Assembly: GCA_025529335.1 (NCBI GenBank)
Contig: JAMYHX010000142.1
Span: 1 to 64,000 of the forward strand
Length of the DNA stretch: 64,000 nucleotides
Direction of reading: 5' to 3'
Source of the DNA: Rhizopus sp. PT2906
Taxonomy: Eukaryota; Mucoromycota; Mucoromycetes; Mucorales; Rhizopodaceae
Part shown: positions 1 through 9,994 of the stretch, piece by piece
How positions within the stretch are numbered: the stretch's first letter is position 1
Layout: the number at the start of each line of letters is the position of its first letter
Position numbers and translations under genes: made by a program
The notes under the pieces: model-generated
What the model was told of the DNA's origin: nothing
Seen by the model: only the letters and a program-made list of their open reading frames with translations
Databases searched by the model: none

Positions 1-278
1 ATTTCTTGAAGGGGTTTCTAAAGGGACCATCAATGATTCTATTCCAGATGGAGTCGTGTTTCTTTGCTACCACATTTACAATTTTATGTGCAATTTCTCA
101 AGCAGGTATCATAAATATTGGAGTTAAAAAACCAGAATCAGCTGCTTCTAAATTTTTCCGCAAAACGAAGAAATGTGAAGATCAATCTAACAATTTCTTC
201 CGACTATCTAAAGGTTTCTACCAAATTTTTTTTAGAACTTCCCGCCAAAATTTCCTATAGTGAGCTGATATCGTTAAC

Positions 279-1171
279 GATGCTGAAATTTGGGCTGTCG
301 ATCCTGGTATATCAACTATCTTTACTGCAATTGATTCTACAGAACATGAACGCGTCCGAACTACAAGTTTGGAAGAATCCTATCATCTATGTGGTTACAA
401 TCTTGCTACAAGAAGACAAAAAGAACACCAAGAGTGTCATTTAGACGAATTTAAGTATATTAATGAATTACCTACTTTAAAAACTGCAAACTTGACCTCA
501 TTTGTACTAGCTGCCTCTACGCGTCTACAAAACTATCAAAGAATCTATAACTACTACTGTCAAGGTAAATAGTATGTTGCTCTCTTACATGGTGTGTATT
601 TTAATAATGCTGCGTATGGCATAGGTCTCAAAAGTTTAAGACTTATATCAACAAGCAAAAAAGAACTCAAGAAATTGTTAAAAGACTGTTTGACAACAGC
701 AAAAAGTATGACAAACCAAGCACAGTTGGCGCTAAAAACCAAAATCCAAACAAAAGCAAACATGTACCTCTACCTCCTGCTGGCCTCCCTTCCTCTTCTC
801 AACGGAAGCGGATCATTGCGTTCGGAAATGGTTCTTTTGTTAAGTATGAAAGGAAAACGAGCTGCACCTACTAGACGTATTACTGAAGAAATCAAACGAA
901 AATGCAAACAATCCAACGGGGGGCCGAATTCGTTTCGATCGACGAGTACTTAACGAGTCAGATATGTAACAAGTGCAAATCCAAACAATTAAATAATATC
1001 TCTATTACTGGATCAAAGCGAAGAGCACACTCTGTCCTCAAGTGCGAATCTTGTTGTACGGTGTGGAATTGCAATGTGAACAGTGCATTAAATATAAATG
1101 GTATCTTTGTTTACAAATCAAAACACGGCAATGAAAGTCCTCCCCCCTTCAAAAGACCTTCTAAAGACTAA
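279..1171 (+). pseudogene. Decayed Fanzor/TnpB-like RNA-guided nuclease gene
   Basis: Three pieces in shifted frames match the C-terminal half of a Fanzor/TnpB-type RuvC nuclease. From 279 a piece reads DAEIWAVDPGIST, the RuvC-I motif with its Asp. From about 806 a piece reads KRIIAFGNGSF. From about 935 comes DEYLTSQICNKC, then a second CESC pair, which together make the zinc ribbon, then WNCNVNSALNI, the RuvC-III region. Where active relatives have W-N-R-D-x-N, this copy has W-N-C-N-V-N, so the expected catalytic Asp is gone. A TAG at 570-572, at least one frame change between 700 and 806, and further stops near 870-885 break the gene. The N-terminal part lies in or before bases 1-278 and is not readable. 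The family call rests on motif order, not on an alignment. Confidence 0.72.
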
Positions 1172-1281
1172 TAGTGTTTCCTGGATTTAATGCGCTGTCC
1201 ATAACGGCAGTGCATTCCTTAACGCCTCAGTAAGTATAAAATGAACAATACATTATTTTTTATTCATTAGTCTTCTAGTTA
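1133..1281 (+). mobile_element. Right-end module of the Fanzor-like element, possible guide-RNA region
   Basis: This 149-bp stretch covers the last 12 codons, the stop codon and about 110 bp of 3' flank of the Fanzor-like relic. It aligns without gaps to 18703-18851, with 131 of 149 positions identical by hand count. It contains a hairpin with a 9-bp stem, AATGCGCTG (1189-1197) with CAGTGCATT (1208-1216), including one G-T pair. It also contains a distant inverted pair AAGACTAAT (1164-1172) and ATTAGTCTT (1266-1274). In TnpB and Fanzor elements the guide RNA is known to be made from the 3' end of the ORF and the right end, so position, conservation and folding all fit. Transcription is not shown. 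Confidence 0.6.
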
Positions 1282-1769
1282 AACATGACTGGTAACTACA
1301 GAGGATAAGCCAACAATGAAGGATATATGCTGTGATCTTTTTATTTAAAATAGCGAAAGTTTAAAACCAATACAATGACAATAGTTACTATTTGATCTTA
1401 ATGAGTGAGGTCTTGATAAGAAGTGGGTGGGCAGGTGATATCCTTCCTTGTTGGCCTATCCTCTGGTCTATTGACCAAATGTCCAAATGACGGTGGAAGC
1501 ACTGTATAGTCGTCTACCATCTAAAAGAGGTATTATTATTATAATAATAATAACAATGTTACGTTAAATCCTTATATCAGCGAAAGCTTTATATCAACTC
1601 TAATTGAGAGTTCGAGTTAGTTGCATACTTCGCCCGTATAGAAATATGTCCACCTATTGCATAGGCTCGAGTTCTGTGTTTTAAACTGTAGTGGTTTCCT
1701 GAAAAAAAAAAACAACTTCAAATTGATTGAAAATAAAAACACACGGACTTTTAAAAAATTTTTATTTAT
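1282..1769. other. Intergenic, no gene seen
   Basis: This stretch lies between the Fanzor-like relic and the convergent zinc-finger gene. It holds an ATA/ATT-rich microsatellite near 1530-1552 and an A-run near 1700. I see no open frame or RNA gene. Confidence 0.5.
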
Positions 1770-2521
1770 TTATTCCAAGACGTGCATCCTCATGCTGTAG
1801 CGTGCAATATCCATCAAGATTTGTGCAGCCTAAAGAAAACGCTAAGTATAAAGAGCATAGAAGTGAATGTGTATATATTTACCTCTAACAATTGAGTCTT
1901 TTGTTGTTTTGGCATAGTTGAAGTATGATGAAATTCCCAGCCGTGTCTTTGTAAACAGTTCAAGTGCTTATAAGTTAGGTTACAAGCATCGCACTTGTAT
2001 TGATTGTTTGGTCCTGCACACGATTCTAGATGAACACATTCATCTTCTATTTCTTCTACATCATCTTCTTCTTCGTCACAAGAGGTTATTGGTGATGGTG
2101 TAGCAGATGCAAATGATGCTAAAGTAGCTGCTGCTGCAGAAATAGCTTCTGATTCCTTTTTTTGTTTTTTAGTTCTCTTTTTTTGCTGTTTAATGTCTAA
2201 TACTTCATAATGATATGATTTCTTCTCTACATTTTGACGTCTTTTTCTTTTAGTTGCTGGCTTTGATGGTAATGATGCTGATGATGTTGAAGATGATGGT
2301 GAATATGATTTTTGTGGGTGATGATAGTAGTATGGCAATGGTGGAGGTGGAGGTAAATGATAACCAGGTAGACTTGAAGGTGGAGGTAATATATAATCTG
2401 ATCTATGCTCCATATTATTACTATTATTATTATCATAATAATAATTATTATTATTTCCAAATAAAACTGAAGGAGGTGGCAATGGTTTTGTCGTTGTCTT
2501 CTTTTCTGTATTTGACAGCAT
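1770..2521 (-). CDS. Small C2H2 zinc-finger protein
   Basis: Two exons, 2521-1883 and 1829-1770, give about 232 residues. The intron has a GTAAATA donor and a TTTCTTTAG acceptor and keeps the frame. The first third is low complexity (Asn and Pro-rich, with PPPP and NNN runs), followed by a basic KRKRR stretch near residue 90 that could be a nuclear signal. An acidic run EEEDDVEEIEDE precedes a single C2H2 finger YKCDACNLTYKHLNCLQRHG with spacing C-X2-C-X12-H-X4-H. The short second exon ends MRMHVLE. A single finger with acidic and basic flanks suggests a nuclear regulator, but I do not recognise a specific orthologue. ATG at 2521 is the first in frame. Confidence 0.7.
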
Positions 2522-3333
2522 TTTGTACTAAAAAGGAGAATCAAAAAGAATAGGACCTTTCATTTGTAGAAATATTTTTCTTTTACGGTTTTTCACTTTA
2601 AATTCAGACAGTGTTTTTTTTCAGATTAATCAAATTTAACTTCAGACATATAGATTTCGTAGTCACGCGTAGTTAAAGAGAGAGTACAAAGACCATATAA
2701 GAACAGCCTTACAGTGAAGCTGATAAATGTTTTCGCTTTTTTCTAAATTTTATTGAATGTCGTTCCTAATTCAACCTTATTTGCCTTAATTTCGACTTTA
2801 GATGTGGTCAATGCTTTCTGAGTCGCGCTTTTTTATTAGTAGTTTAGATTAATAACAATAAAATTCAAGTTATATCTCTTATAGCTTTCTAAGCACATTG
2901 TTCTATTTTTTCTTGACTTGTGGGTGGGCTATTTTCGCTGCTTGAAGAATATGCGTAACCAAGGGGATGGATCGTACTACATCTTTCGTCTCCATTTCGG
3001 CAACTGTACGAAATTTATGCCTTAGAATAAATTGCTTTGTGTTGTTGGCTGGATTTGAAGGTTATATGTTTAAGTTGCTTTGACGATTAGAAATTGAGGT
3101 TTTGATATAAACAGACTGACTAAAATAATAAAAGTTATACAAGTCTACGCTGTTGTTTAGGATAGGCGTGATTGCATTTTTAATCTGAAGGGAAAGTTTA
3201 GATAATAGCGTCAGAGACATGTTTGTTAACACGGCAAAGATATGGACAGAGCAGCCTTGCCAGTGTTTCTAAATAGCTATTCAATTGATAGTTTTCAATG
3301 ACTTGTATTGGCAAGGCATCATGTTTGTACAAT
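2522..3333. other. Intergenic, upstream of the zinc-finger gene
   Basis: AT-rich DNA with no convincing reading frame. It contains the presumed promoter of the minus-strand zinc-finger gene and ends at the first MITE copy. Confidence 0.5.
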
Positions 3334-3750
3334 GGGAAACACTACATGCACCAGAAAATGCATCAGAAATTAGACTAATCCTACGAGAGTTAATTCTATC
3401 TATTACCTATGATGCCCTCCAACAAAACATTTCAGCGCATGATGCAACGCTAATCATGGCTGTATGAAGTTACCGTCTTGAATTGGTTCTTTTCAAGAAG
3501 AAGAGAGAGATAAAAAAGAAAATTTATTTTTATATTCTAATTTTAATGTTGTCAGTTCTATCAACAAAGAATCAAGATCATTCACGCATGATTATGATGA
3601 ATTCACATTATATATCAGAGAGAGTGAACTGGACAGTCTTAAGTTAGGCAAAAGCATTGGTAATGTGAAGTTTTATAGTGACAACATAGGTAACACCCCA
3701 ATGAAGCGCCTGTAGCATTAGCTTATTTTCTGGTGCATGTAGTGTTGGCC
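3334..3750 (+). mobile_element. MITE copy A (about 417 bp)
   Basis: The left end GGGAAACACTACATGCACC and the right end GGTGCATGTAGTGTTGGCC are near-perfect inverted repeats; the right end departs from the family in its last bases. The interior follows copy B throughout: the ACCTATGAT block, CCAACAAAAC, TTCTTTTCAAGAAGAA, and a TAGTGACAACATAGGTAACA-type tail. There is no coding capacity. No target-site duplication is visible, so an edge may have been altered. Confidence 0.7.
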
Positions 3751-4533
3751 TAAAATTTTTGATTATGGCAAGGTCCAAAGAGTTACCAAAACTGCTTGTT
3801 GTTGGCCCAAAATTAGGATTTTCAAGGATATATAATTTCAAGCTTGATGTTAATGAATTAAAGGTTTTAGTTCCAAGTATTAATTTATGACCATGATCAT
3901 CATCATGCAGGTTGTCCAAACGTTATCATATCTACAGCTTTGTGGAGATGGGGAGGAGTGATGCTGCTGGTACAATGTCTTTTTTGATTATAAAGCCTTC
4001 ATGATGTTCATCTACCAACTTTACTCTACCGTACACTTCATTACAATTGACAATAGTAGCTTTATTGTGATTGGTAATGACTGTTCCTGACAGCAATGCA
4101 GCACATGAAAAACGAACATGTGGAAACATACTCCAATCATCGTTCAGCAGCTTTATCAATTTTTCATTCATTTCAACAAAGTCTTCCATTAAGAATAATT
4201 TTGAATATGGTCCATTGGTAACAATATCTCTGAGACTTATATCAATGTGTATTGGCTCCTCTATTAATCTTTTTTACAACTGGCGTTATGCTTATTATTT
4301 CATCATTGTAAACATTTCTCCGCTGCTTTTCATGAACTAACAGAAAATTCTCTTCACCTTTGCTGTCTGATACACAAACTGGTTTGAGACCAATGGCATC
4401 TACGAGCTTCAATGTTTAGTGTTGGTGGTTTTGACTGTGCATGAGGGCACTACAAGCGCTGAGAATTGAATTTTCATAGGCTCGTTTAACCATTGGCTCG
4501 CCATTTTCTCGAGGTATTTCATCACAAACAGAG

Positions 4534-4567
<34 letters not shown>

Positions 4568-4628
4568 ACTCTTGACAAGCCGACTTGTGCAAATGCGTCT
4601 TCAAGCTTTGTCTGGCGATATAGAATTT
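3751..4628 (-). pseudogene. Broken gene of unknown family between two MITE copies
   Basis: Minus-strand fragments in different frames read as one decayed protein: SVCDEIPRENGEPMVKRAY (near 4520), LVDAIGLKPVCVSDSKGEEN (near 4400), RGPIHIDISLRDIVTNGPY (near 4230), then 85 residues from 4189 starting MEDFVEMNEKLIKLLNDDW and containing VRFSCAALLSG. A T14-A21 run at 4534-4568 interrupts the upstream part. A frame change near 4250 could be a 48-nt intron (GTAAAA to CAG) or a frameshift. Its flanking by two like-oriented MITEs suggests a transposon-derived gene. I cannot name the family. Confidence 0.4.
4534..4568. repeat. T14-A21 homopolymer palindrome
   Basis: Fourteen T are followed directly by twenty-one A, which gives a perfect 14-bp hairpin with no loop. 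It lies inside an otherwise readable coding remnant, so it looks inserted or expanded. It could also be an assembly or sequencing artefact. Confidence 0.8.
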
Positions 4629-5041
4629 GGGAAACACTACATGCACGAAAAAGTTCACCAAAAGTTAGACTAATTTTACTGGCGTTACCTTTATCCACTA
4701 CCTATGATATTGCCCAACAAAACTTTTCAATGTGTGACGCCACGCTAAACGTGAATTTATAAAGTTACCATCTTGATTATTTCTTTTCAAGAAGAAAGAG
4801 ATAAAAAAGTAATGTTTTTATTTATTTATCTTAATTTTATGTTGTCAATTTGATCAATAAAGAACCAAGATCAATTCAGGTATATTTTACATTAATGGAT
4901 ATTCCCACGGGACAGTCCTAGGTAAGGTAGAGATTTTGGTCGTATGAGGTTGTAGAGACAGCATAAATTGCCTCACCCCAGGGCAGTGCTCGTAACATTA
5001 GCCACTTTGCCGTGAATTTTTTCGTGTATGTAGTGTTTCCC
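4629..5041 (+). mobile_element. MITE copy B, hAT-like, with 8-bp target duplication
   Basis: The element begins GGGAAACACTACATGCACG and ends CGTGTATGTAGTGTTTCCC. The 8-bp flank TAGAATTT occurs directly on both sides (4621-4628 and 5042-5049). An 8-bp target duplication with short inverted ends is the hallmark of hAT-type elements. At 413 bp with no ORF it is non-autonomous. This is the cleanest of four copies in the window and defines the family's borders. Confidence 0.8.
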
Positions 5042-5492
5042 TAGAATTTTTTGCAATTTGGACAAGACCATTTTCGTTTCTTTTAATATTTATTTTCTTA
5101 GATTGGTCTAAAAGCAAAAGTTATAATTTTGATTAATTTAACAAACCTTGGAATGACACCGTTATTGTGCATTCATCACAATGATATTCATACATATGTC
5201 TGCTTAGACTATCTTGATTCTTGAACCGTGACTTTTGGTTCTATTAAAAGCGACCTTTTATTTTGTTTTTGTGTAACCAAAATTTAGAAAAAAGCGAAAA
5301 CATTTATCAGTTTCACTGTATCATAAAGACGTCTATTTAGATCTATTTTTTTTTCTCGCTAAAATAGACTTAACATGTATACGTCATCATATTTTGACAT
5401 AATGATAGAAAATAAAACTGTAACAAAACACATTATTGGTTTATTTCTTTCAGTCAAGATATTGAACACAAGTGCACCCTTTTCTTTTCAAG
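5042..5492. other. Intergenic, 3' flank of lactate dehydrogenase
   Basis: AT-rich. No gene is seen. A small plus-strand frame starting at 5375 overlaps the dehydrogenase antisense and is rejected. Confidence 0.5.
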
Positions 5493-6401
5493 TCAATATA
5501 AGCGTTCTATTTCTTGAAGTGCCTTTACAGACTCTAAAAGCAATGCCTCCTCTTCTTCACTTAATGGAATATCGTATATCTTTTCTACTCCCTTCCAACC
5601 AAGCTTAGCCGGCATAGAGAATGTGACCCCATACTTTTCTACATAAACTGATACCGGATGCACTGACTTTCTATTCAGCATGATGGTATGAACCAAGTCT
5701 GCAGCACAAGCGCCAATGCCGTAAAATGTTGCACCCTTTAATCGAATGATTTCCATTGCCTTACCGGATATTGCTCTAGAAATGGCTTGTTTATCAAGTT
5801 CTTGAAACTCTGGAAAAGACGTCAGCGGCTGTCCTCCAATAGTAGCTGCTTCCCAAGCAATCATCTGTGAATCACCATGTTCTCCCAGGACGAAAGCATT
5901 GACCGACTGTGGATTAACATCAAATATCTCGCCAAGGTGAACACAAAGTCGTGTTGTATCAAGGTAGGTACCAGAGCCAATTACCTGGTTGGGTTCCAGC
6001 CCAGATAATTTTTGAGCGATATGTGTCAATATGTCGACTGGATTAGCAACCAACAGCATGATAGCATCTGGTCGAATAGGTTGCATACCACCAATAATGT
6101 TCTTCAACACACGATAGTTACGTTCGATTAGTTGTGTACGTGGCTCGTCTTCCTTTTGCTTAGCACCAGCAGTGATGACAATGATGTCTGCTTGACCAGC
6201 TTCTTCAGCGCTTGCCCCTCGAATCGGCGTATGACTTACACTTGCTGCATCTGCTAAATCAAGCACCTGTGCTTGAACAATTTCGGGATTGATATCGACA
6301 ATAAGAATTTCTGAGCAAATGTTTTTAAACATGAGAGCATAGGCTGTAGATGCTCCTACGGCACCAGCACCAACAATGGCTACCTTGGAATGTGATACCA
6401 T
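5493..6401 (-). CDS. ldh: L-lactate dehydrogenase (NAD-dependent)
   Basis: Single-exon gene of 302 residues that reduces pyruvate to L-lactate with NADH in the cytosol. Landmarks: nucleotide-binding loop GAGAVGAS near residue 10; Asp of IVDIN, which sets NAD preference; mobile loop with catalytic Arg in EDEPRTQL; substrate Arg and paired Asp in SGTYLDTTRL; catalytic His in GEHGDS. The protein closely resembles Rhizopus LdhA/LdhB as I recall it, which supports a Mucorales host. It ends soon after EEEALLLESVKALQEIERLY and lacks the longer tail I associate with Rhizopus LDH. ATG at 6401 is chosen because conservation begins MVSHSKVAIVG; the frame upstream is low-complexity leader. In DTTRLCVHLG, Cys replaces the Arg I recall in Rhizopus. 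Confidence 0.95.
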   Translation of the reverse strand: MVSHSKVAIVGAGAVGASTAYALMFKNICSEILIVDINPEIVQAQVLDLADAASVSHTPIRGASAEEAGQADIIVITAGAKQKEDEPRTQLIERNYRVLKNIIGGMQPIRPDAIMLLVANPVDILTHIAQKLSGLEPNQVIGSGTYLDTTRLCVHLGEIFDVNPQSVNAFVLGEHGDSQMIAWEAATIGGQPLTSFPEFQELDKQAISRAISGKAMEIIRLKGATFYGIGACAADLVHTIMLNRKSVHPVSVYVEKYGVTFSMPAKLGWKGVEKIYDIPLSEEEEALLLESVKALQEIERLY

Positions 6402-7174
6402 CTTATGAGTAATAAAAAAGAGAATAAATATGTGTGTGTGTATATATATATATACAAGAAAAAAAAAAAAAAGAACCGTCGATATGGAATCTATCCGGCC
6501 TATATACATCTGGGTCTCAATTATCTATTCCCTCTATATATCTCTCTCTCTCTCTCTCTCTATCTCAATATCTTTGTTACGCTAACACAGACACGCATCC
6601 TTACATTTTCCGATCTATCCACCTGTTAAGGTAATAAAGGAGATCAGCTCGGGGCCTTTGAGGAAAGTATACATTTTCATAAGAATATTGACAAATCATG
6701 GAGGTTTTTTTTTTTCCTGCTTTAAAGAAATATGCATAATGTTAGGCAGTAGCCAATCAGGTAGTGTCATGCAATATTTATTTACTTATTATCTTCTACA
6801 TGGAACATATTGAGGAAGCCCTTGTTCATCTAATATCTATAATAGATTATACGGATATAGCTAGATAGTGATTAACAACATTGCACAAAATGAAACGAAA
6901 TTCAATATTACAGTTTGTCTGAAACTTGTAAATTAAGTTTTCATTAAACTTCGAGCCACACATCACAGGATGGTGTGGCTAGATTATTACATACAAAGAT
7001 GATAAGAAAATGATAGTGGGATAAAAGTTTAAACCGTAGTTAATCATGCAAAGGATGCATGTTTGACAGGATGGATGTTTGTGATATGGTTTTAAAAGTA
7101 ATGAGGTTCGGTTGGTAGGGAATACCTTGAAATATGTATTTCCAAAGGGAAATACCATTAGGTAGTAAATACTA
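6402..7174. other. Promoter and 5' leader region of ldh
   Basis: Immediately upstream of ldh are TA/TG microsatellites (6434-6455), an A-run and a TC repeat (6539-6561). I see no other gene. A GGGGCC run near 6651 is the only GC-rich patch. No regulatory site can be assigned firmly. Confidence 0.5.
6539..6561. repeat. TC dinucleotide repeat in ldh leader
   Basis: An uninterrupted TC run about 140 bp upstream of the ldh ATG reads as GA repeats on the coding strand. It may lie in the 5' UTR or core promoter. Confidence 0.8.
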
Positions 7175-7572
7175 CTATGAGAGAATGATGTAGAAGGGAG
7201 AAAAGACTTTCGGAGGCTTGAGAGTTATAAGGATTGGCCAGATTGAAGGACGAGACCTACCGAGATCAGAATAGAACATGCGCCAAATGGAAAACTCCAA
7301 CTGGCAGGAGATCAAAAGATATTGAGTGTTTCTTCCGTGGCGCGGCATATTCGACATTGCGTAGTCCCTGTTGCTTGAATTTGATGGAAGTACAACATGG
7401 TAGGCAGCTTTGAATTCAGCGATCTGTACCACAATGTACATATGGCTTTAAGAAATTGATTATGCGCACACATACTTGTAACTCTTTCTGTTTCACTCAC
7501 TGTATCTTCATTATTCCGATCAATATGGCAAAGCCTCTCTCGGAAGGCAGTCGCCGATCGCTGTTTTTGCAA
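7175..7572 (-). pseudogene. Tail of a LINE reverse transcriptase (zinc-binding region), broken
   Basis: Two overlapping minus-strand frames join at one frameshift near 7312. The first reads LWYRSLNSKLPTMLYFHQ then TGTTQCRICRATEETLNIF. The second continues LLISCQLEFSIWRMFYSDLG. The pattern C-x2-C-x3-E-[ST], then a Cys, then W is the RT zinc-binding domain found after the reverse transcriptase in many non-LTR elements. Nothing of the polymerase or endonuclease is readable nearby, so this is an isolated 3' remnant. Confidence 0.5.
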
Positions 7573-8393
7573 GATTTCTGATAGTATCTAAGTCTCTTCA
7601 ACCTGACTTTTATAGTATAGGATGGAAGGAAATACTTGCTCGGCTGTTTGACTATCATTTCGGCTCAACGGAAATCGTAATCTATCGTTAATTCTGTAGA
7701 CGGATGATCGTTTGGGGTTTTATCATGGTTTATCTCAGACAGTTTCCTTTGAGTCCACATCACTGAATGGATTGAATATTTTGATGTAGTATACGAGTTT
7801 ATAAAGTATCATCATAATTACACTAAAGTGATCTTGGTTGTTCCCGTCCTCCTTCCCCTGTTTTCTTATCGGTTTGTCTCTTTGTTGTTTCCATTCTCAC
7901 TCAAAGAAGATCAAAAAAAGAAAAGCTTTTATTCTTGCCGTTTTTATTTTATGTAGTTTATCCAACAAGTAATAAAATAACAAGAGGGACAGAAAGCGAA
8001 AACGAGGCTTAATAATGAGATGGTACTGTATTTAATAAAATAACTACTCTGTTTACACTTTTTACAGCGGGTACTCCTTTGTAGCCACGGGCCAGTGGTA
8101 GTCAAGTATGAAGAGATGAGCGTTAATAACGCCTGTTATTTGGGGAGATCTCTTATTGTAATATCCATCTATGAATGTATATAGTCATTGTAAAATACTT
8201 GTACCTGGTTGATTGTGATTCAGTTCCTGAAGGTACTGTTTTATTAAAAATAAAATGCGTGCGAAATGAGACGACATACAAATGAGAGTAATAAGTACCA
8301 AGGAGAGAATATAGAGTTATACAGTTAGTTGTGTAAGAAAATTATTATATATATAACTTACCCCGAAGGCATCTAGATGTGTCCTAGCGATAA
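7573..8393. other. Intergenic, no gene seen
   Basis: Between two mobile-element relics. AT-rich with no supported ORF. Confidence 0.5.
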
Positions 8394-9330
8394 CTAGGAC
8401 GGAGAATCATCGTCTAAACGTATTCTAGTTCTTGGTTGCTCCTGATCGTCCACTCTTCTTCGAAGTCTTGTAGGAGCAACAGCAACCCGGCGAAACCTAT
8501 CAGGAACCATGCCATTACGTCGAAGCCCACGAAGGATGTGCATGTAGTTGAGACAAGCAGCAACATCCCTGCTCCATAAGTAATATCTATCTGGTGCTGC
8601 TATGGCGAGTCTACAGTATGGATTGGTGCATCTACAAGCAAAGTCCATGTCCGTACACTCCCACTTACGAAGCCAGACAAAACGCCCCTGAATTTTTTCT
8701 TCACCGTTCCTATCTACAGGCTGAAATTGAATCTTTTTGAGTGACAAGTGTATTCAGTTCTTACAAAATTGTAGACAGTGCTTTTGGAGACCTTGAGATC
8801 CTGAAACCTTTGAAGTAGTAGCTCCACTACTTGCTCCAAGACGGCTGAAGGATTCTCATCTATGTACTCCAAGATCACTTGCCTGTATTCTTCATGAAGT
8901 ATACGCGAGCGACCGGTTTTCTTATGCTTTATAAAAATACTATCAGGATCCGTTTTGTACATCTGAGCCCATCTTTGAGCCGTGCGAACATGAATACCTA
9001 ATTGTTTCGCAGCAGCTGAAGCACTCATAACTTTCTCAAACACCAGTTTAAAGAATCTAACTTTGTCTTGATCCGTATAGAGTGTGTATGCTCGCTTACT
9101 CGACGCCTCCTTCATGCAAACATCTGGATCATCTTTTGCATCTTCATCTGCCATAGAGTCTACATCGAAATTATTCTCCTGAGGCTGATTATGCAAATAC
9201 TGAGTGTGTGTGAACTAACTGTTTCTGAAGCATATCGCTCCTCATCAATGATGTAGTCCATAGGCTCAGGTCTACCGTATTCATCAACTGCATTACCGTG
9301 GCCGTCTTCATAGAAAATTTGAAAGCTCAT
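8394..9330 (-). pseudogene. Chimeric relic: Tc1-like transposase N-terminal half joined to a zinc-ribbon/RuvC-like tail
   Basis: From 9330 the minus strand reads MSFQIFYEDGHGNAVDEYG, an opening I associate with Mucorales Tc1-like transposases. After a frameshift near 9200 it continues with helix-turn-helix segments (SASAAAKQLGIHVRTAQRWA and a second one ending VSKSTVYNFVRTE). A second frameshift near 8750 leads to SLKKIQFQPVDRNGEEK and WECTDMDF. At about 8640 the sequence switches to CRCTNPYC...YLWSRDVAACLNYMHILRGL, which resembles the zinc ribbon and R-D-x-x-x-x-x-N end of Fanzor-like proteins, not a DDE domain. The catalytic DDE core is missing. A GTAAGA...TTTCAG stretch (44 nt) at the second break could be mistaken for an intron. 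Confidence 0.55.
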
Positions 9331-9719
9331 TTTGTAATACTCGGTTTTTAATGAGAAAGAGAGTGAAAAGATATCTGACAGTGCTTTCATGCTTAATATA
9401 CACATACTTTGTACGATAAAGCATCTATGTATACAACATTTAATTTGCCATCAAGCGAAAGTAACCAATGGTTAACGTGATGTTAGAATTTAACAAGTGC
9501 GAATTTTACTCTTGGAATCAGTGTCAATAATTTTTGGAAATACTGTATAACTTGTCATGCCTCAGGCGGGAAAGATGTAATATTACAATCGTGCGCCCAT
9601 TAGAGGTTTTAATTATTTATAAATAAAAATCTGTTTAAAAGAGCGCGTATCCACAGAATAAGTGAACTTACATTCTGTGAGCCTGTTCATTGGTTGAATT
9701 AGTTTAGGGGAATGCTACA
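9331..9719. other. Intergenic, no gene seen
   Basis: Flank of the Tc1-like relic. AT-rich, without an ORF. It ends at the inverted-repeat element. Confidence 0.5.
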
Positions 9720-9994
9720 CACGCTCCGTTTTTACTAGTGACACCCCTTTTTGTGTGTGTCAGGTTCTGTTTCTTCAATATTTGTCTGTTAAATGGATAT
9801 ATTCTAGTTTTACATCATTAGATGAGCTTTCAAATATGCTATACGCTCATCATGCAAGTCAACTAAGCAATAAAGACTTATTACTGAGGGGTTTCATTAA
9901 GTAAACTAAAGTCATATACAAAAATGGGTATGTCTCTAGCAAAAACGGAGCCTGACACACACAAAAAGGGTGCCTTTAGTAAAAACGGAGCGTG
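9720..9994. mobile_element. 275-bp inverted-repeat element
   Basis: The left arm 9720-9763 and right arm (about 9948-9994) are near-identical inverted repeats of about 45-55 bp. Both carry CACGCTCCGTTTTTACTA, then ACCC(C)TTTTTGTGTGTGTCAGG. A subterminal GCAAAAACGGAGC in the right arm repeats the terminal motif directly. The centre is AT-rich and non-coding. The layout fits a MITE, with the repeated AAAACGGAGC as a possible transposase-binding site. No clear target duplication is seen, so the superfamily is open. Confidence 0.65.

Noticed and set aside
8714..8758. A 44-nt GTAAGA...TTTCAG stretch as an intron in the Tc1-like relic
   Set aside because: Similarity to Tc1-like proteins continues through the stretch in another frame (SLKKIQFQP), so a frameshift explains it better.
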